Shown here: positions 8,695-14,615 of the stretch, one piece after another
Position numbering within the stretch: position 1 is the stretch's first letter
Layout of the letters: every line of letters begins with the position of its first letter
Virus record (IMG/VR): IMGVR_UViG_3300034103_001338
Span: 1-27,472 of that record
Direction: 5' to 3' (one strand)
DNA length: 27,472 bases
Source: a virus
Program-made: the position numbers and the translations under genes
The notes under the pieces: model-generated
What the model was told of the DNA's origin: nothing
Seen by the model: only the letters and a program-made list of their open reading frames with translations
Databases searched by the model: none

Positions 8695-9026
8695 CGGAAA
8701 AATATCAAAGCCATGAGCACACTTTGCAGCATGAAGCCCACGCTTATAGTAACAATTTGTAAACGGTTGTTCAACACAGCCGCTTGCATGAACAAGGCCA
8801 CAAGCCCTGCCCAGAGCAGCAACACCATGTCAATAGGGGGCATCCTATCGCTTAATCCGGTCATCACTGCCAACAACGAAGGAATGGTAGCAGAATGAAT
8901 TAGCACTATACCTATCCAATTCAAAGTTTCTGCAGAAATGGGAGCCACGTGATCCACTACCCATTTCTGAATTATCTCAACATTGATTGCACTTTTTGCT
9001 TTATCAAGCATGGTTTGAAAGTTCAT
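8691..9026 (-). CDS. Small multi-spanning membrane protein, candidate holin
   Basis: 111 residues. An amphipathic N-terminus is followed by about three hydrophobic segments: TLNWIGIVLIHSATIPSLLAV, IDMVLLLWAGLVALFMQAAVL and IVTISVGFMLQSVLMALIFF. A short positively charged loop (NNRLQ) separates the last two. It lies 9 nt downstream of the secreted SleB-type hydrolase, the usual position of a holin. Function is inferred from topology and neighbours only. An AAGG about 7 nt upstream of the ATG may be its SD. Confidence 0.7.
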   Translation of the reverse strand: MNFQTMLDKAKSAINVEIIQKWVVDHVAPISAETLNWIGIVLIHSATIPSLLAVMTGLSDRMPPIDMVLLLWAGLVALFMQAAVLNNRLQIVTISVGFMLQSVLMALIFFR

Positions 9027-9035
9027 TTGATAGCC

Positions 9036-9569
9036 TTAGTAAAAAATGTGTCGTCCAATTTTTGCTCTTTGCTTCTTGCCCCAGTTGGGTTTAACATAGT
9101 CTGCATGGTAATACAATGCGCCTTCAATTGAAGGCAAACGATATCCTTCAATCAACACCATTTTAGCAGCTTCTTGACTTTCGCGCCAAAGATCTTGGCG
9201 AACTGTTTTCTGCGGAACTGCCTTGTCACAAGCCCATGTAAACTGGCAAATTACTTTTTCATAAATTACGTTTTTCTGAAAAATCACTTGACATGGTGTG
9301 CTAGGAAACTGACCAGATTTTACACGATTCATAACTACCTGGGCGACCGCTATTTTGCCTTCTGCTGGTTCGCTGGCAGCTTCCCAATAAACGTTTTGTG
9401 TCATGCATGCCAGTTGTCGTTGTTTGTCTCTAATTGTTTCAACTGAGGTTGGTGTTACTGCAAGTTCGTCTTCTAAATCTTCAAACTTGTGTTTGCTTGT
9501 AGCTGATACAGTTACAACACAAAACCATCCTGCTACTACTAAAAATAATACTCTCATATATGTTGCCAT
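9036..9569 (-). CDS. Secreted cell-wall hydrolase, SleB family (likely endolysin)
   Basis: 177 residues. An AGGAGG lies 8 nt before the ATG at 9569. Residues 5-22 form a hydrophobic signal or signal-anchor (VLFLVVAGWFCVVTVS). The hydrolase domain starts near residue 52: MTQNVYWEAASEPAEGKIAV with the family catalytic Glu at E63, VVMNRV, then CQFTWACD, and finally ALYYHADYVKPNW. Family members cleave peptidoglycan glycan strands as lytic transglycosylases. With its own export signal it could reach the periplasm via Sec without a holin pore, as signal-anchor-release endolysins do; the holin-like gene follows directly. Confidence 0.9.
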   Translation of the reverse strand: MATYMRVLFLVVAGWFCVVTVSATSKHKFEDLEDELAVTPTSVETIRDKQRQLACMTQNVYWEAASEPAEGKIAVAQVVMNRVKSGQFPSTPCQVIFQKNVIYEKVICQFTWACDKAVPQKTVRQDLWRESQEAAKMVLIEGYRLPSIEGALYYHADYVKPNWGKKQRAKIGRHIFY

Positions 9570-9590
9570 CGGTTTTTCCTCCTAGGTTTA

Positions 9591-9605
9591 CGTGATAGAA
9601 TCACG
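9591..9605 (-). other. Leader hairpin upstream of the SleB gene
   Basis: CGTGAT and ATCACG form a perfect 6-bp inverted repeat around a 3-nt loop, about 7 nt upstream of the AGGAGG of the hydrolase gene. It could shield or position the ribosome binding site. The structure is visible, but its role is inferred. Confidence 0.45.
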
Positions 9606-9638
9606 GCGCAACGGTCGAACATATATAGAACCGCTGCT

Positions 9639-9652
9639 CACTCCGAAGAGTG
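9639..9652 (-). other. C(UUCG)G intergenic RNA hairpin after nadE
   Basis: On the - strand, CACTC-TTCG-GAGTG forms a 5-bp stem closed by the very stable C(UUCG)G tetraloop, 8 nt past the nadE stop. There is no U-tract, so it is more likely an mRNA processing or 3'-end-stabilising element between nadE and the lysis genes than an intrinsic terminator. Such hairpins are known in T4 intergenic RNA. Confidence 0.55.
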
Positions 9653-9660
9653 TTTCAAAA

Positions 9661-10461
9661 TTAATTGATTTTGCAAACTGGAATAGGCAGCATCTTGTGC
9701 ATATTCCGGGCACGAATCTCACGATACTTTTTAAGTTGTGCCCATTCAGTTTTATCTAGGTCATGTGCTGGTGTCTCATAACCACTTTCACATGCTAGTG
9801 GATCATTTTGCATGGCTCTCTCAAGTTCTTGGTAGCTCATGCCAAGTTGATCTTCGTCAGTGCGTCGATCTGACCAAAGTCCGTCGGTTGGGGCAGCTTC
9901 AATGATCTCCTTTAGAATCCCCAACTCTCGCCCCATGTCCCAAACTTCAGTTTTTAGACAATCACCAATGGGACTTAGGTCTACTCCGCCGTCTCCGTAT
10001 TTAGTAAAAAATCCTACGCCAAAATCTTCTACTTTATTGCCTGTGCCCACAACCAAGCCATTTCTACACTGTGCAATTTGATAAAGGGTCATCATACGCA
10101 GTCTTGACTTTGAATTGGCAAATGCCAGCTCTGCCGAGTCACTGTTTCTGCTGACCCAATCAAGTTTGTGAGCAAATACATCAAAAATTTCTGTTAGGTT
10201 TAAGCTTACATGTATGACCACATCAGAATATCTATCCAAAAGCCATTTGGCATGCATGCTGCTGCGATTATCAAGATTAGGATCTTGATGGATAGGCATC
10301 TGTACCGCAATAGTGGTAATGCCTGTTTCTGCACACAATGTGCTTACCACAGAACTGTCAATACCACCACTGATGCCTACAACAAAAGTTGATATTTTAT
10401 TTTGTTTTGCGTAGGTACGCAACCATTCAACAATGTGTTTGATTTTTTGTTTTGAATTCAT
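9661..10461 (-). CDS. nadE: NH3-dependent NAD+ synthetase
   Basis: 266 residues, near the usual 260-280. The ATP-pyrophosphatase loop SGGIDSS is at 31-37. FFTKYGDGGVDLSPIGDCLKTEV (151-173) and APTDGLWSDRRTDEDQLGMSY (190-210) are diagnostic of NadE. It converts nicotinate adenine dinucleotide, ATP and ammonia to NAD+, the last step of NAD synthesis. There is no glutaminase domain, so it depends on free ammonia. Its ATG overlaps the stop of the upstream gene (ATGA). It sits in the operon started by the promoter at 11717-11745, suggesting NAD pool maintenance during infection. Confidence 0.94.
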   Translation of the reverse strand: MNSKQKIKHIVEWLRTYAKQNKISTFVVGISGGIDSSVVSTLCAETGITTIAVQMPIHQDPNLDNRSSMHAKWLLDRYSDVVIHVSLNLTEIFDVFAHKLDWVSRNSDSAELAFANSKSRLRMMTLYQIAQCRNGLVVGTGNKVEDFGVGFFTKYGDGGVDLSPIGDCLKTEVWDMGRELGILKEIIEAAPTDGLWSDRRTDEDQLGMSYQELERAMQNDPLACESGYETPAHDLDKTEWAQLKKYREIRARNMHKMLPIPVCKIN

Positions 10462-11015
10462 TTTGGCAGAGTTGGTTCTGGTAAAGTTTTTAAAATGTCA
10501 AATGTTTTTTGTTTGTCTTTGATCTTTTGTTGCAACGCTCTATACTGTTCGCCAAGAGTTCTAAGTTCTTGCCATTCATTTTCAAGTGTATCATCAGTGT
10601 CAAGAATGCCTAGTTGCTGTTCAATTCTATCAAGACATTTCATCAAACTCTTGCCATTTACTTCAATATCCTCAGCATCAATTTTTACCTTGCCCGAGTT
10701 GTTCCAACCTCCAGGAATAGCACCAGTTGTATATATTGCTCCGGCACCTCCGCCACCGCCAAGATTAATTGTAGAACCAGTGGCATAGGCATTTGGACTC
10801 AGCGAAGTCAACGAAATAGTGTTTGCGTCGCATAAACTGCTCAAGTCCAAAGCAGTGATTTGTTGAGTGGTCAAAGCACCTATGCTTGTGATTCCCGACA
10901 GGTTAAAAAAATCTAAATCACTGCTCGCCGAAGTAATCTTGTCCTGTTCGGGATCACTAGATTCGCTGAAGTCCTTTAATGCTTGTTTGAAAGTTTGAAA
11001 TTCATCATCACTCAT
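10458..11015 (-). CDS. Gly-rich phage protein with C-terminal coiled-coil, possible virion component
   Basis: 185 residues. The N-terminal third is acidic. The middle has SDLDFFNLSGITSIGALTTQQITALDLSSL and a GGGGGAGAIYTTGAIPGGW stretch reminiscent of fibre or collar proteins. From residue 107, KVKIDAEDIEVNGKSLMKCLDRIEQQLGIL runs into a charged helix (EQYRALQQKIKDKQKTFDIL), likely a coiled coil. The IEVNGKSLxxxLxxIE style is common in phage structural proteins. The function is not established. It overlaps the BI-1 gene by 8 nt and nadE by 4 nt. Confidence 0.75.
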   Translation of the reverse strand: MSDDEFQTFKQALKDFSESSDPEQDKITSASSDLDFFNLSGITSIGALTTQQITALDLSSLCDANTISLTSLSPNAYATGSTINLGGGGGAGAIYTTGAIPGGWNNSGKVKIDAEDIEVNGKSLMKCLDRIEQQLGILDTDDTLENEWQELRTLGEQYRALQQKIKDKQKTFDILKTLPEPTLPK

Positions 11016-11697
11016 TTCTGCTACCTGTTAGATGTAACAGGCTGAGGAAAATGTTGATAAAATTGAGATACAAGCTCAAGGCACCAACTATCTCAGCCGA
11101 ATATGAATCGTTGTACATTATTTCGTTTCTAATACGTTGGCTATCATAGGCAGTGAGCCCAAGAAACACCACAATAGCACATGCACTAACGATCATTGTA
11201 ACCAAACTTGATTGGAAAAATAAATTCACAAGACTGGCTATGATTATTGCAATAAGACCAATAAACAAATATTGTCCAATGCTTTCTAGATCACGTTTGG
11301 TAAAGTATCCATACAGTGACATACAACCAAACAAGATAACTGTGCTCAAGAAAGCCATTACAATACTGGCAGCGGTGTACAGCACAAACACGCTGGCTAT
11401 GCTCAGTCCCATGGCCGCTGCAAAGGCCAACAACAGTCCTAAAGCCAATGGCCTAGGCGGGTTTGAAGACAGTGCCGGTGTAATTAAAAAAATCATAACC
11501 AATGGTAAAAATAACACAATCCATTTGGTAAAACCTGTAAAGAAAAACTGCATTAACTCGGGCGAACTGGCCACACCCATGGCAACGATTCCACTAACCG
11601 CCAATGCCAGGGCCATGTAGTTGTATACCCTCAACATGGCTGAATTTACTTCAGCTGCACTTCTGTATGATTGCTCAAAAATTTGATCACCAAACAT
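11008..11697 (-). CDS. Bax inhibitor-1 (BI-1/YccA-like) family membrane protein
   Basis: 229 residues with about seven hydrophobic helices from residue 25 onward. It matches the family pattern: FEQSYRSAAEVNSAMLRVYNYMALAL at the N-terminus, NPPRPLALGLLLAFAAAMGLSI, GYFTKRDLESIGQYLFIGLIAIIIA, and LGLTAYDSQRIRNEI followed by ALSLYLNFINIFLSLLHL with the conserved Asp near the last helices. Bacterial members are pH-sensitive calcium leak channels or modulators of the FtsH membrane protease. AAGGAG lies 7 nt before the ATG, and a consensus promoter lies just upstream, making this the first gene of its operon. Confidence 0.93.
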   Translation of the reverse strand: MFGDQIFEQSYRSAAEVNSAMLRVYNYMALALAVSGIVAMGVASSPELMQFFFTGFTKWIVLFLPLVMIFLITPALSSNPPRPLALGLLLAFAAAMGLSIASVFVLYTAASIVMAFLSTVILFGCMSLYGYFTKRDLESIGQYLFIGLIAIIIASLVNLFFQSSLVTMIVSACAIVVFLGLTAYDSQRIRNEIMYNDSYSAEIVGALSLYLNFINIFLSLLHLTGSRNE

Positions 11698-11716
11698 CTA
11701 CTATCTCCTTTCCTGT

Positions 11717-11745
11717 ATTATATAGTAACCAGCGCGGAATGTCAA
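11717..11745 (-). promoter_or_regulatory. Consensus sigma70 promoter for the BI-1/nadE operon
   Basis: TTGACA at 11745-11740, exactly 17 bp, then TATAAT at 11722-11717. Both hexamers are perfect. The start codon of the BI-1 gene follows 20 nt after the -10, and the AAGGAG site fits in between, giving a short leader of about 13 nt. Confidence 0.9.
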
Positions 11746-11759
11746 AGATTTAGACTTTG

Positions 11760-11996
11760 TTAGGTTAAATGTCTGCGACTCCACGCATCCCAAATAATGA
11801 GTTGTTCAAACCCATGCGGCCAGGTTATGTAAAACCTTTGCCATGTGTTTTGATCAAAAATATAAATTCGGTTACCTTCTACGCTGATGCGATTGTGTGG
11901 GCTGGATTTGGCCCAGAGCTTGAATTTGGTTTCAGCTTGATTGCAACGCATGGTAACCACATAGAGAGCTTGCAGCTCTCGAGGGTTATTGCTCAA
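11760..11996 (-). CDS. Small unknown protein
   Basis: 78 residues, rich in aromatic and basic residues: KFKLWAKSSPHNRISVEGNRIYIFD, then WQRFYITWPHGFEQLIIWDAWSRRH. It reads as a small beta-rich domain, and I do not recognise a family. The ATG overlaps the upstream TGA (ATGA). It ends 15 nt before the -35 of the next promoter. Confidence 0.65.
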   Translation of the reverse strand: MSNNPRELQALYVVTMRCNQAETKFKLWAKSSPHNRISVEGNRIYIFDQNTWQRFYITWPHGFEQLIIWDAWSRRHLT

Positions 11997-12241
11997 TGGA
12001 TTGTTGTTCCTTCAGGAGCACAAGGTTCAAGTATACTAAGCGATTCAAGATCTTCTAGGCTTAGTTCTTCGTCTATTTCGATGTATTCATTATCGTGATT
12101 GGTTGCAACCGAATTAGGTACACCAAAAATTCTCAACAATCCACCGACTGAAACAATCTTAACTCCACTGTTAAACAGAATAGCTAGAACACCTAGCATG
12201 GTTTGTCTAACATGACTTTCTAAGTTAACGCTATCGTTCAT
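11993..12241 (-). CDS. Small unknown protein with hydrophobic N-terminal segment
   Basis: 82 residues. VRQTMLGVLAILFNSGVKIVSVGGLLRIFGVP (residues 11-42) is hydrophobic and helical, followed by an acidic C-terminal half (EYIEIDEELSLEDLESL). It could be membrane-associated or a hydrophobic-core interaction domain. No SD; an AATAAATAC box lies 4 nt before the ATG, just downstream of a strong terminator, so transcription probably restarts here. Confidence 0.68.
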   Translation of the reverse strand: MNDSVNLESHVRQTMLGVLAILFNSGVKIVSVGGLLRIFGVPNSVATNHDNEYIEIDEELSLEDLESLSILEPCAPEGTTIH

Positions 12242-12245
12242 AAAA

Positions 12246-12254
12246 GTATTTATT
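12246..12254 (-). promoter_or_regulatory. Late-promoter-like box after the terminator
   Basis: AATAAATAC ends 4 nt before the ATG at 12241, 24 nt after the strong terminator at 12279-12305. No -35/-10 pair is visible in between, so this box is the best promoter candidate for the two genes that follow. Confidence 0.45.
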
Positions 12255-12278
12255 ATTTGTGGGCATTTGCAGTCATGA

Positions 12279-12305
12279 AAAAGTCAGCCTCTAGGGCTGA
12301 CTTTT
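12279..12305 (-). terminator. Intrinsic terminator
   Basis: A perfect 11-bp inverted repeat (AAAAGTCAGCC and GGCTGACTTTT) surrounds a 5-nt loop and is followed on the - strand by T residues. It lies 16 nt past the stop of the 12321-12671 gene. Because both flanks are A/T runs it could also terminate in the other direction. Confidence 0.92.
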
Positions 12306-12320
12306 CCACCGCTGCTACAG

Positions 12321-12671
12321 TCACGCAGTTTCTGCCATTTCAGTTTTGGTTGTTTTTGCAGACTTGATTGTCTTAGAACCAGTTTTGAGAGTAACGTTGC
12401 GGCTGGATTTTTCAGCCAGCTTTTCTTTCTCAGCGAGTTTGCTTGTTACAACAAACTCTGCATCACCATTGGTCATGCCCAAGACTTGAAGATGCTTGAG
12501 TGCTTCGAGCTTGGTCATAGCCTGGGGTAGTTCCACCAAGTTAATATCAGTGCAACCTGCTTTGTTTAGGATCTTGATACGAGCAACAAGATCGTTAGCA
12601 AAGCGAACCTTAACAGTGCCGTTAGGGTTGGTAGCAGTGCCTGCAACAGTAAAAAGTTTTTCAGTAGCCAT
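12321..12671 (-). CDS. Conserved small phage protein, stand-alone transcription unit
   Basis: 116 residues. The N-terminal two-thirds (KLFTVAGTATNPNGTVKVRFANDLVARIKIL, DINLVELPQAMTKLEALKHL) resembles a small protein I recall from marine T4-like phages. The C-terminal third is a Lys/Ser/Thr-rich basic tail (SSRNVTLKTGSKTIKSAKTTKT). It has its own perfect promoter, a hairpin at the presumed mRNA 5' end and its own terminator, implying a high transcript level. The basic tail suggests nucleic acid or surface binding, but the function is unknown. Confidence 0.82.
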   Translation of the reverse strand: MATEKLFTVAGTATNPNGTVKVRFANDLVARIKILNKAGCTDINLVELPQAMTKLEALKHLQVLGMTNGDAEFVVTSKLAEKEKLAEKSSRNVTLKTGSKTIKSAKTTKTEMAETA

Positions 12672-12708
12672 AAGTTAATTGCCTTTCATTGCCAAAGTTA
12701 GAAATGTC

Positions 12709-12729
12709 ATGCTGCAACAACAGCAGCAT
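12709..12729 (-). promoter_or_regulatory. 5'-terminal mRNA hairpin
   Basis: ATGCTGC and GCAGCAT form a 7-bp perfect stem with a 7-nt loop. The expected +1 (about 7 nt past the -10) coincides with the first base of the stem, so the mRNA would begin as a hairpin. Such 5' structures protect against RppH/RNase E decay in known mRNAs such as ompA. The position is seen; the function is inferred. Confidence 0.6.
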
Positions 12730-12735
12730 ACCATA

Positions 12736-12764
12736 ATTATAGCAAAACCTAAATTTGGTGTCAA
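12736..12764 (-). promoter_or_regulatory. Perfect consensus sigma70 promoter
   Basis: TTGACA at 12764-12759, a 17-bp spacer, and TATAAT at 12741-12736. The TTTTGCTATAAT context is shared with the repeated promoter cassettes. It drives the stand-alone gene at 12321-12671. Confidence 0.9.
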
Positions 12765-12803
12765 CCGGATTTTGCATAATTTTGGTTCAGTTTGCCCAAT
12801 TTT

Positions 12804-13211
12804 TTACCAACTAGAGTTGTAAAAAACCTTGAGCCCCATGAACAAGTCTGCTCTAGCGGTTTTGATAAACTCTAGATCTTGTTCAAGGTAATATTCGTCA
12901 CTGTCCTCACCAAAAAAGAAACCTGTTGTGGCGGGCAGTCTTTTTTCTTTCACATCCTGTTCTAGCTGGTCTAGATCTTCCCAGGTCAACTCTAGCTCAA
13001 CACCGTTGAACATTGGATCCGCACTGGGATCTGTAACACGGTTTCGCCATAGTTGCTCCATCCAACCATGCAGATTAGGATGCTTGCGCCAATAGGCAAT
13101 TTCACGCGGTTTAGTTACAGAACTTTTTTCTACTTCCGTAACATACGATTCCCAATACTCTTGTTGTTGCCCGGCCTTTGCCGCGACATAAGCATACTGA
13201 TCCAGCCCCAT
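12804..13211 (-). CDS. Conserved phage/bacterial protein of unknown function (MGLDQY family)
   Basis: 135 residues. It begins MGLDQYAYVA and contains IAYWRKHPNLHGWMEQLWRN, ELELTWEDLDQLEQDV, LPATTGFFFGED and a C-terminal Y-N-S-S-W. This set recalls a family common in phages and some bacteria (MGLDxY ... YWRKxxxLHxWxE ... LPxTxGFFFG ... SSW) without an assigned function. Its GGAGG lies inside the last codons of the upstream HTH gene, whose stop is 1 nt before this ATG, so the two are coupled. Confidence 0.82.
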   Translation of the reverse strand: MGLDQYAYVAAKAGQQQEYWESYVTEVEKSSVTKPREIAYWRKHPNLHGWMEQLWRNRVTDPSADPMFNGVELELTWEDLDQLEQDVKEKRLPATTGFFFGEDSDEYYLEQDLEFIKTARADLFMGLKVFYNSSW

Positions 13212-13212
13212 A

Positions 13213-13356
13213 TTAGCCCTCCAAATAACTGTATTCGTTGATAACGTTGGTTACTGTAATCAAAGCCAGCCCCAATCGGTCTGAAATTTCCGTTGTGGTT
13301 AGCCCATGTGCATGCAGTTCTAGGATCTCTATAATTAGATTTTTTATTTGTCCCAT
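13213..13356 (-). CDS. 47-residue helix-turn-helix protein
   Basis: Found by reading the gap between larger genes. ATG at 13356 with AAGGAG 7 nt upstream, ending in TAA. The sequence is a single HTH unit: IKNLIIEILELHAHG, then LTTTEISDRLGLALITVTNVINEYS, matching the helix-turn-helix pattern of LuxR/sigma-4-type domains (TxxEIxxxLGLxxxTVxxxI). It is probably a small DNA-binding regulator. It is coupled to the MGLDQY gene downstream, and duplicated promoters with dyads lie nearby, so it is a candidate to bind them. Confidence 0.75.
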   Translation of the reverse strand: MGQIKNLIIEILELHAHGLTTTEISDRLGLALITVTNVINEYSYLEG

Positions 13357-13436
13357 GGTGTCACTCCTTGTGTTTTAATTATACCTTTGCATAATGGTAA
13401 CAATAGCAGCGTAGATGTCTTTTGTGGTGTTCATGA

Positions 13437-13691
13437 TCAGTTCCAATCTTTCTTGTCACCAAATTTTTCATTCCACTCATAGCCAGCCATGTATTCTGCC
13501 ACACTGGCCGGATCTTTAACTTCCACACGCGGACCGCTGTCGCCACCTACCCCACCATAGTGGGCTGCTGGCGCACGATGATAGTAGCTGTCAGCGGATC
13601 CACGATCAAACAGGCTACCATGATTCTTACGATCAAACTGCCAACGATCAGCAAGAATATTAAATACTCGTTCTTTCTCTGCCATCATCAT
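13437..13691 (-). CDS. Small conserved phage protein (GSADSYY type)
   Basis: 84 residues from the first of three consecutive ATGs; the second (13688) has better spacing (7 nt) from GGAGG. Motifs FDRGSADSYYHR, HYGGVGGDSGPRV and VAEYMAGYEWNEKFG resemble small phage proteins with a GSADxYYxR ... YxxGYxxNE signature. The function is unknown. The ATG overlaps the upstream TGA. Confidence 0.75.
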   Translation of the reverse strand: MMMAEKERVFNILADRWQFDRKNHGSLFDRGSADSYYHRAPAAHYGGVGGDSGPRVEVKDPASVAEYMAGYEWNEKFGDKKDWN

Positions 13692-13861
13692 GCTGCCTCC
13701 ATCATTGAATAGCCACTTACTACATTAAAAAGATTGTCCCGCTGCCAGTCCCAAGCATCACTACAACGATTGCACACTGGACCCACACGCACCACCGAAC
13801 CATCTGCGAACTGTAGTTCAGTCTGCCAACCGCCTATCACACCCACTGTGGTTACCCTCAT
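13688..13861 (-). CDS. 57-residue unknown protein
   Basis: The start at 13861 is chosen because AAGGAG lies 6 nt upstream and the longer frame (to 13924) would translate the promoter itself. It contains GGWQTELQFADGSVVRVGPVC and CNRCSDAWDWQRDN; the CxxC pair could bind zinc. First gene after promoter cassette copy 1. Confidence 0.7.
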   Translation of the reverse strand: MRVTTVGVIGGWQTELQFADGSVVRVGPVCNRCSDAWDWQRDNLFNVVSGYSMMEAA

Positions 13862-13862
13862 A

Positions 13863-13920
13863 TTTGGCTCCTTGTTATTCACTATACCCATATTATAGCA
13901 AAATGGGTTTTTTTGGTCAA
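13863..13920 (-). repeat. Promoter cassette copy 1
   Basis: A 58-bp block from the -35 to the SD of the downstream gene, identical to 14270-14327 and 51/54 identical to 18985-19038. The three differences in copy 3 fall in the promoter spacer. It carries promoter, leader and AAGGAG, so the whole expression signal has been duplicated. Confidence 0.95.
13892..13920 (-). promoter_or_regulatory. Sigma70 promoter with dyad over the -10 (copy 1)
   Basis: TTGACC (13920-13915), 17-bp spacer, TATAAT (13897-13892). ACCCAT and ATGGGT arms at 13903-13908 and 13886-13891 flank the -10 with 11 bp between, an arrangement suited to a repressor operator. Drives the 57-residue gene and those behind it. Confidence 0.88.
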
Positions 13921-13926
13921 CCAAAA

Positions 13927-14268
13927 TTAGAACCCATATGGATAGTATTTGTCAGCTAAGTCTTGATTGGCCTTCACGATCCAGTGACGAGCAGACAACT
14001 TATCCATTACGTCAAAAGCAATATTCTCTGCATAAAAATCCATTTGTCTAACATTCTTGCGTGTTGCAAGTTTGGCAATCACCGAATCAAACTTTTCGCG
14101 AACCACAGGATCCGCAATAGTGCGGGCTATTGCATCTTTTTTATCAATGCCGACCCCTCGCCATTGCGAAGCAGTAAACATGCCATCTTGGCTCTTCCAC
14201 ATTTCACGGCACACTGATTCGAACTTTGGTAGGCGCACGTTCACTGTCACAGTTTTAGTAATAAGCAT
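13927..14268 (-). CDS. 113-residue unknown protein
   Basis: The start at 14268 is chosen by the AAGGAG 6 nt upstream; the longer frame would read through the promoter. The sequence is basic and helical: TVNVRLPKFESVCREMWKSQ, DKKDAIARTIADPVVREKFDSVIAKLATRKNVRQMDF, and KYYPYGF at the C-terminus. I do not recognise the family. First gene after promoter cassette copy 2; its stop is 6 nt before the -35 of copy 1. Confidence 0.72.
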   Translation of the reverse strand: MLITKTVTVNVRLPKFESVCREMWKSQDGMFTASQWRGVGIDKKDAIARTIADPVVREKFDSVIAKLATRKNVRQMDFYAENIAFDVMDKLSARHWIVKANQDLADKYYPYGF

Positions 14269-14269
14269 G

Positions 14270-14327
14270 TTTGGCTCCTTGTTATTCACTATACCCATAT
14301 TATAGCAAAATGGGTTTTTTTGGTCAA
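14270..14327 (-). repeat. Promoter cassette copy 2
   Basis: Identical over 58 bp to 13863-13920. A stem-loop (GTTGC and GCAAC, 7-nt loop, 14338-14354) lies just upstream of the -35, so the unit has the stem-loop plus promoter composition of mobile regulatory cassettes reported in T4-type phages. Confidence 0.95.
14299..14327 (-). promoter_or_regulatory. Sigma70 promoter with dyad over the -10 (copy 2)
   Basis: TTGACC (14327-14322), 17-bp spacer, TATAAT (14304-14299), with the same ACCCAT/ATGGGT dyad. Drives the 113-residue gene. Confidence 0.88.
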
Positions 14328-14363
14328 AGGGTTTTTTGTTGCTTAAAATGCAACAGTTAGTGA

Positions 14364-14615
14364 TCACTTACCTGTGTATTTCAATGCAAACATTGTGGCG
14401 TAGCTTGAATCATAGAACTCAAAGATAACATGTGCTGGTTGCACTGTGTATGTGTAATCTCCGTTGTCTAAATTGTGATCTATTAGCTTTGGTTCACCGA
14501 CGGGATAGAATCTAAATTCAAAGTCTATGCCTTGTTGCCATCCTTGTTCACGTAGACTGTACACAATGTCCATGGTGGCACTGGCATTGCAGTTATTGAT
14601 TGTAATTTTGGTCAT
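14364..14615 (-). CDS. Small phage protein, paralogue of its upstream neighbour
   Basis: 83 residues: TKITINNCNASATMDIVYSL, an alpha/beta beginning, and a C-terminal HVIFEFYDSSYATMFALKY. That ending matches the 14612 gene (MICLDFYDDKAETFFRLRY) in spacing and pattern, so the two are probably ancient duplicates. The F-x-F-x-(D/N)-x-x-x-A-T-x-F-x-L-(K/R)-(Y/W) ending recurs in small T4-like phage proteins of unknown function. The ATG overlaps the TGA of the upstream gene. Confidence 0.75.
   Translation of the reverse strand: MTKITINNCNASATMDIVYSLREQGWQQGIDFEFRFYPVGEPKLIDHNLDNGDYTYTVQPAHVIFEFYDSSYATMFALKYTGK

Noticed and set aside
8290-8898. + strand ORF of 202 codons
   Set aside because: It lies antisense to two supported - strand genes and a promoter, with no family resemblance.
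11153-11620. + strand ORF of 155 codons
   Set aside because: Antisense shadow of the BI-1 gene, whose motifs and promoter are on the - strand.
13375-13434. 19-codon ORF between the GSADSYY-type gene and the HTH gene
   Set aside because: No convincing SD and too short to judge; a TATAAT near its end lacks a -35 at proper spacing.
13862-13924. Extended starts of the genes at 13688-13861 and 13927-14268
   Set aside because: The extra codons translate the promoter cassette itself, and AAGGAG sits before the inner ATG in both cases.
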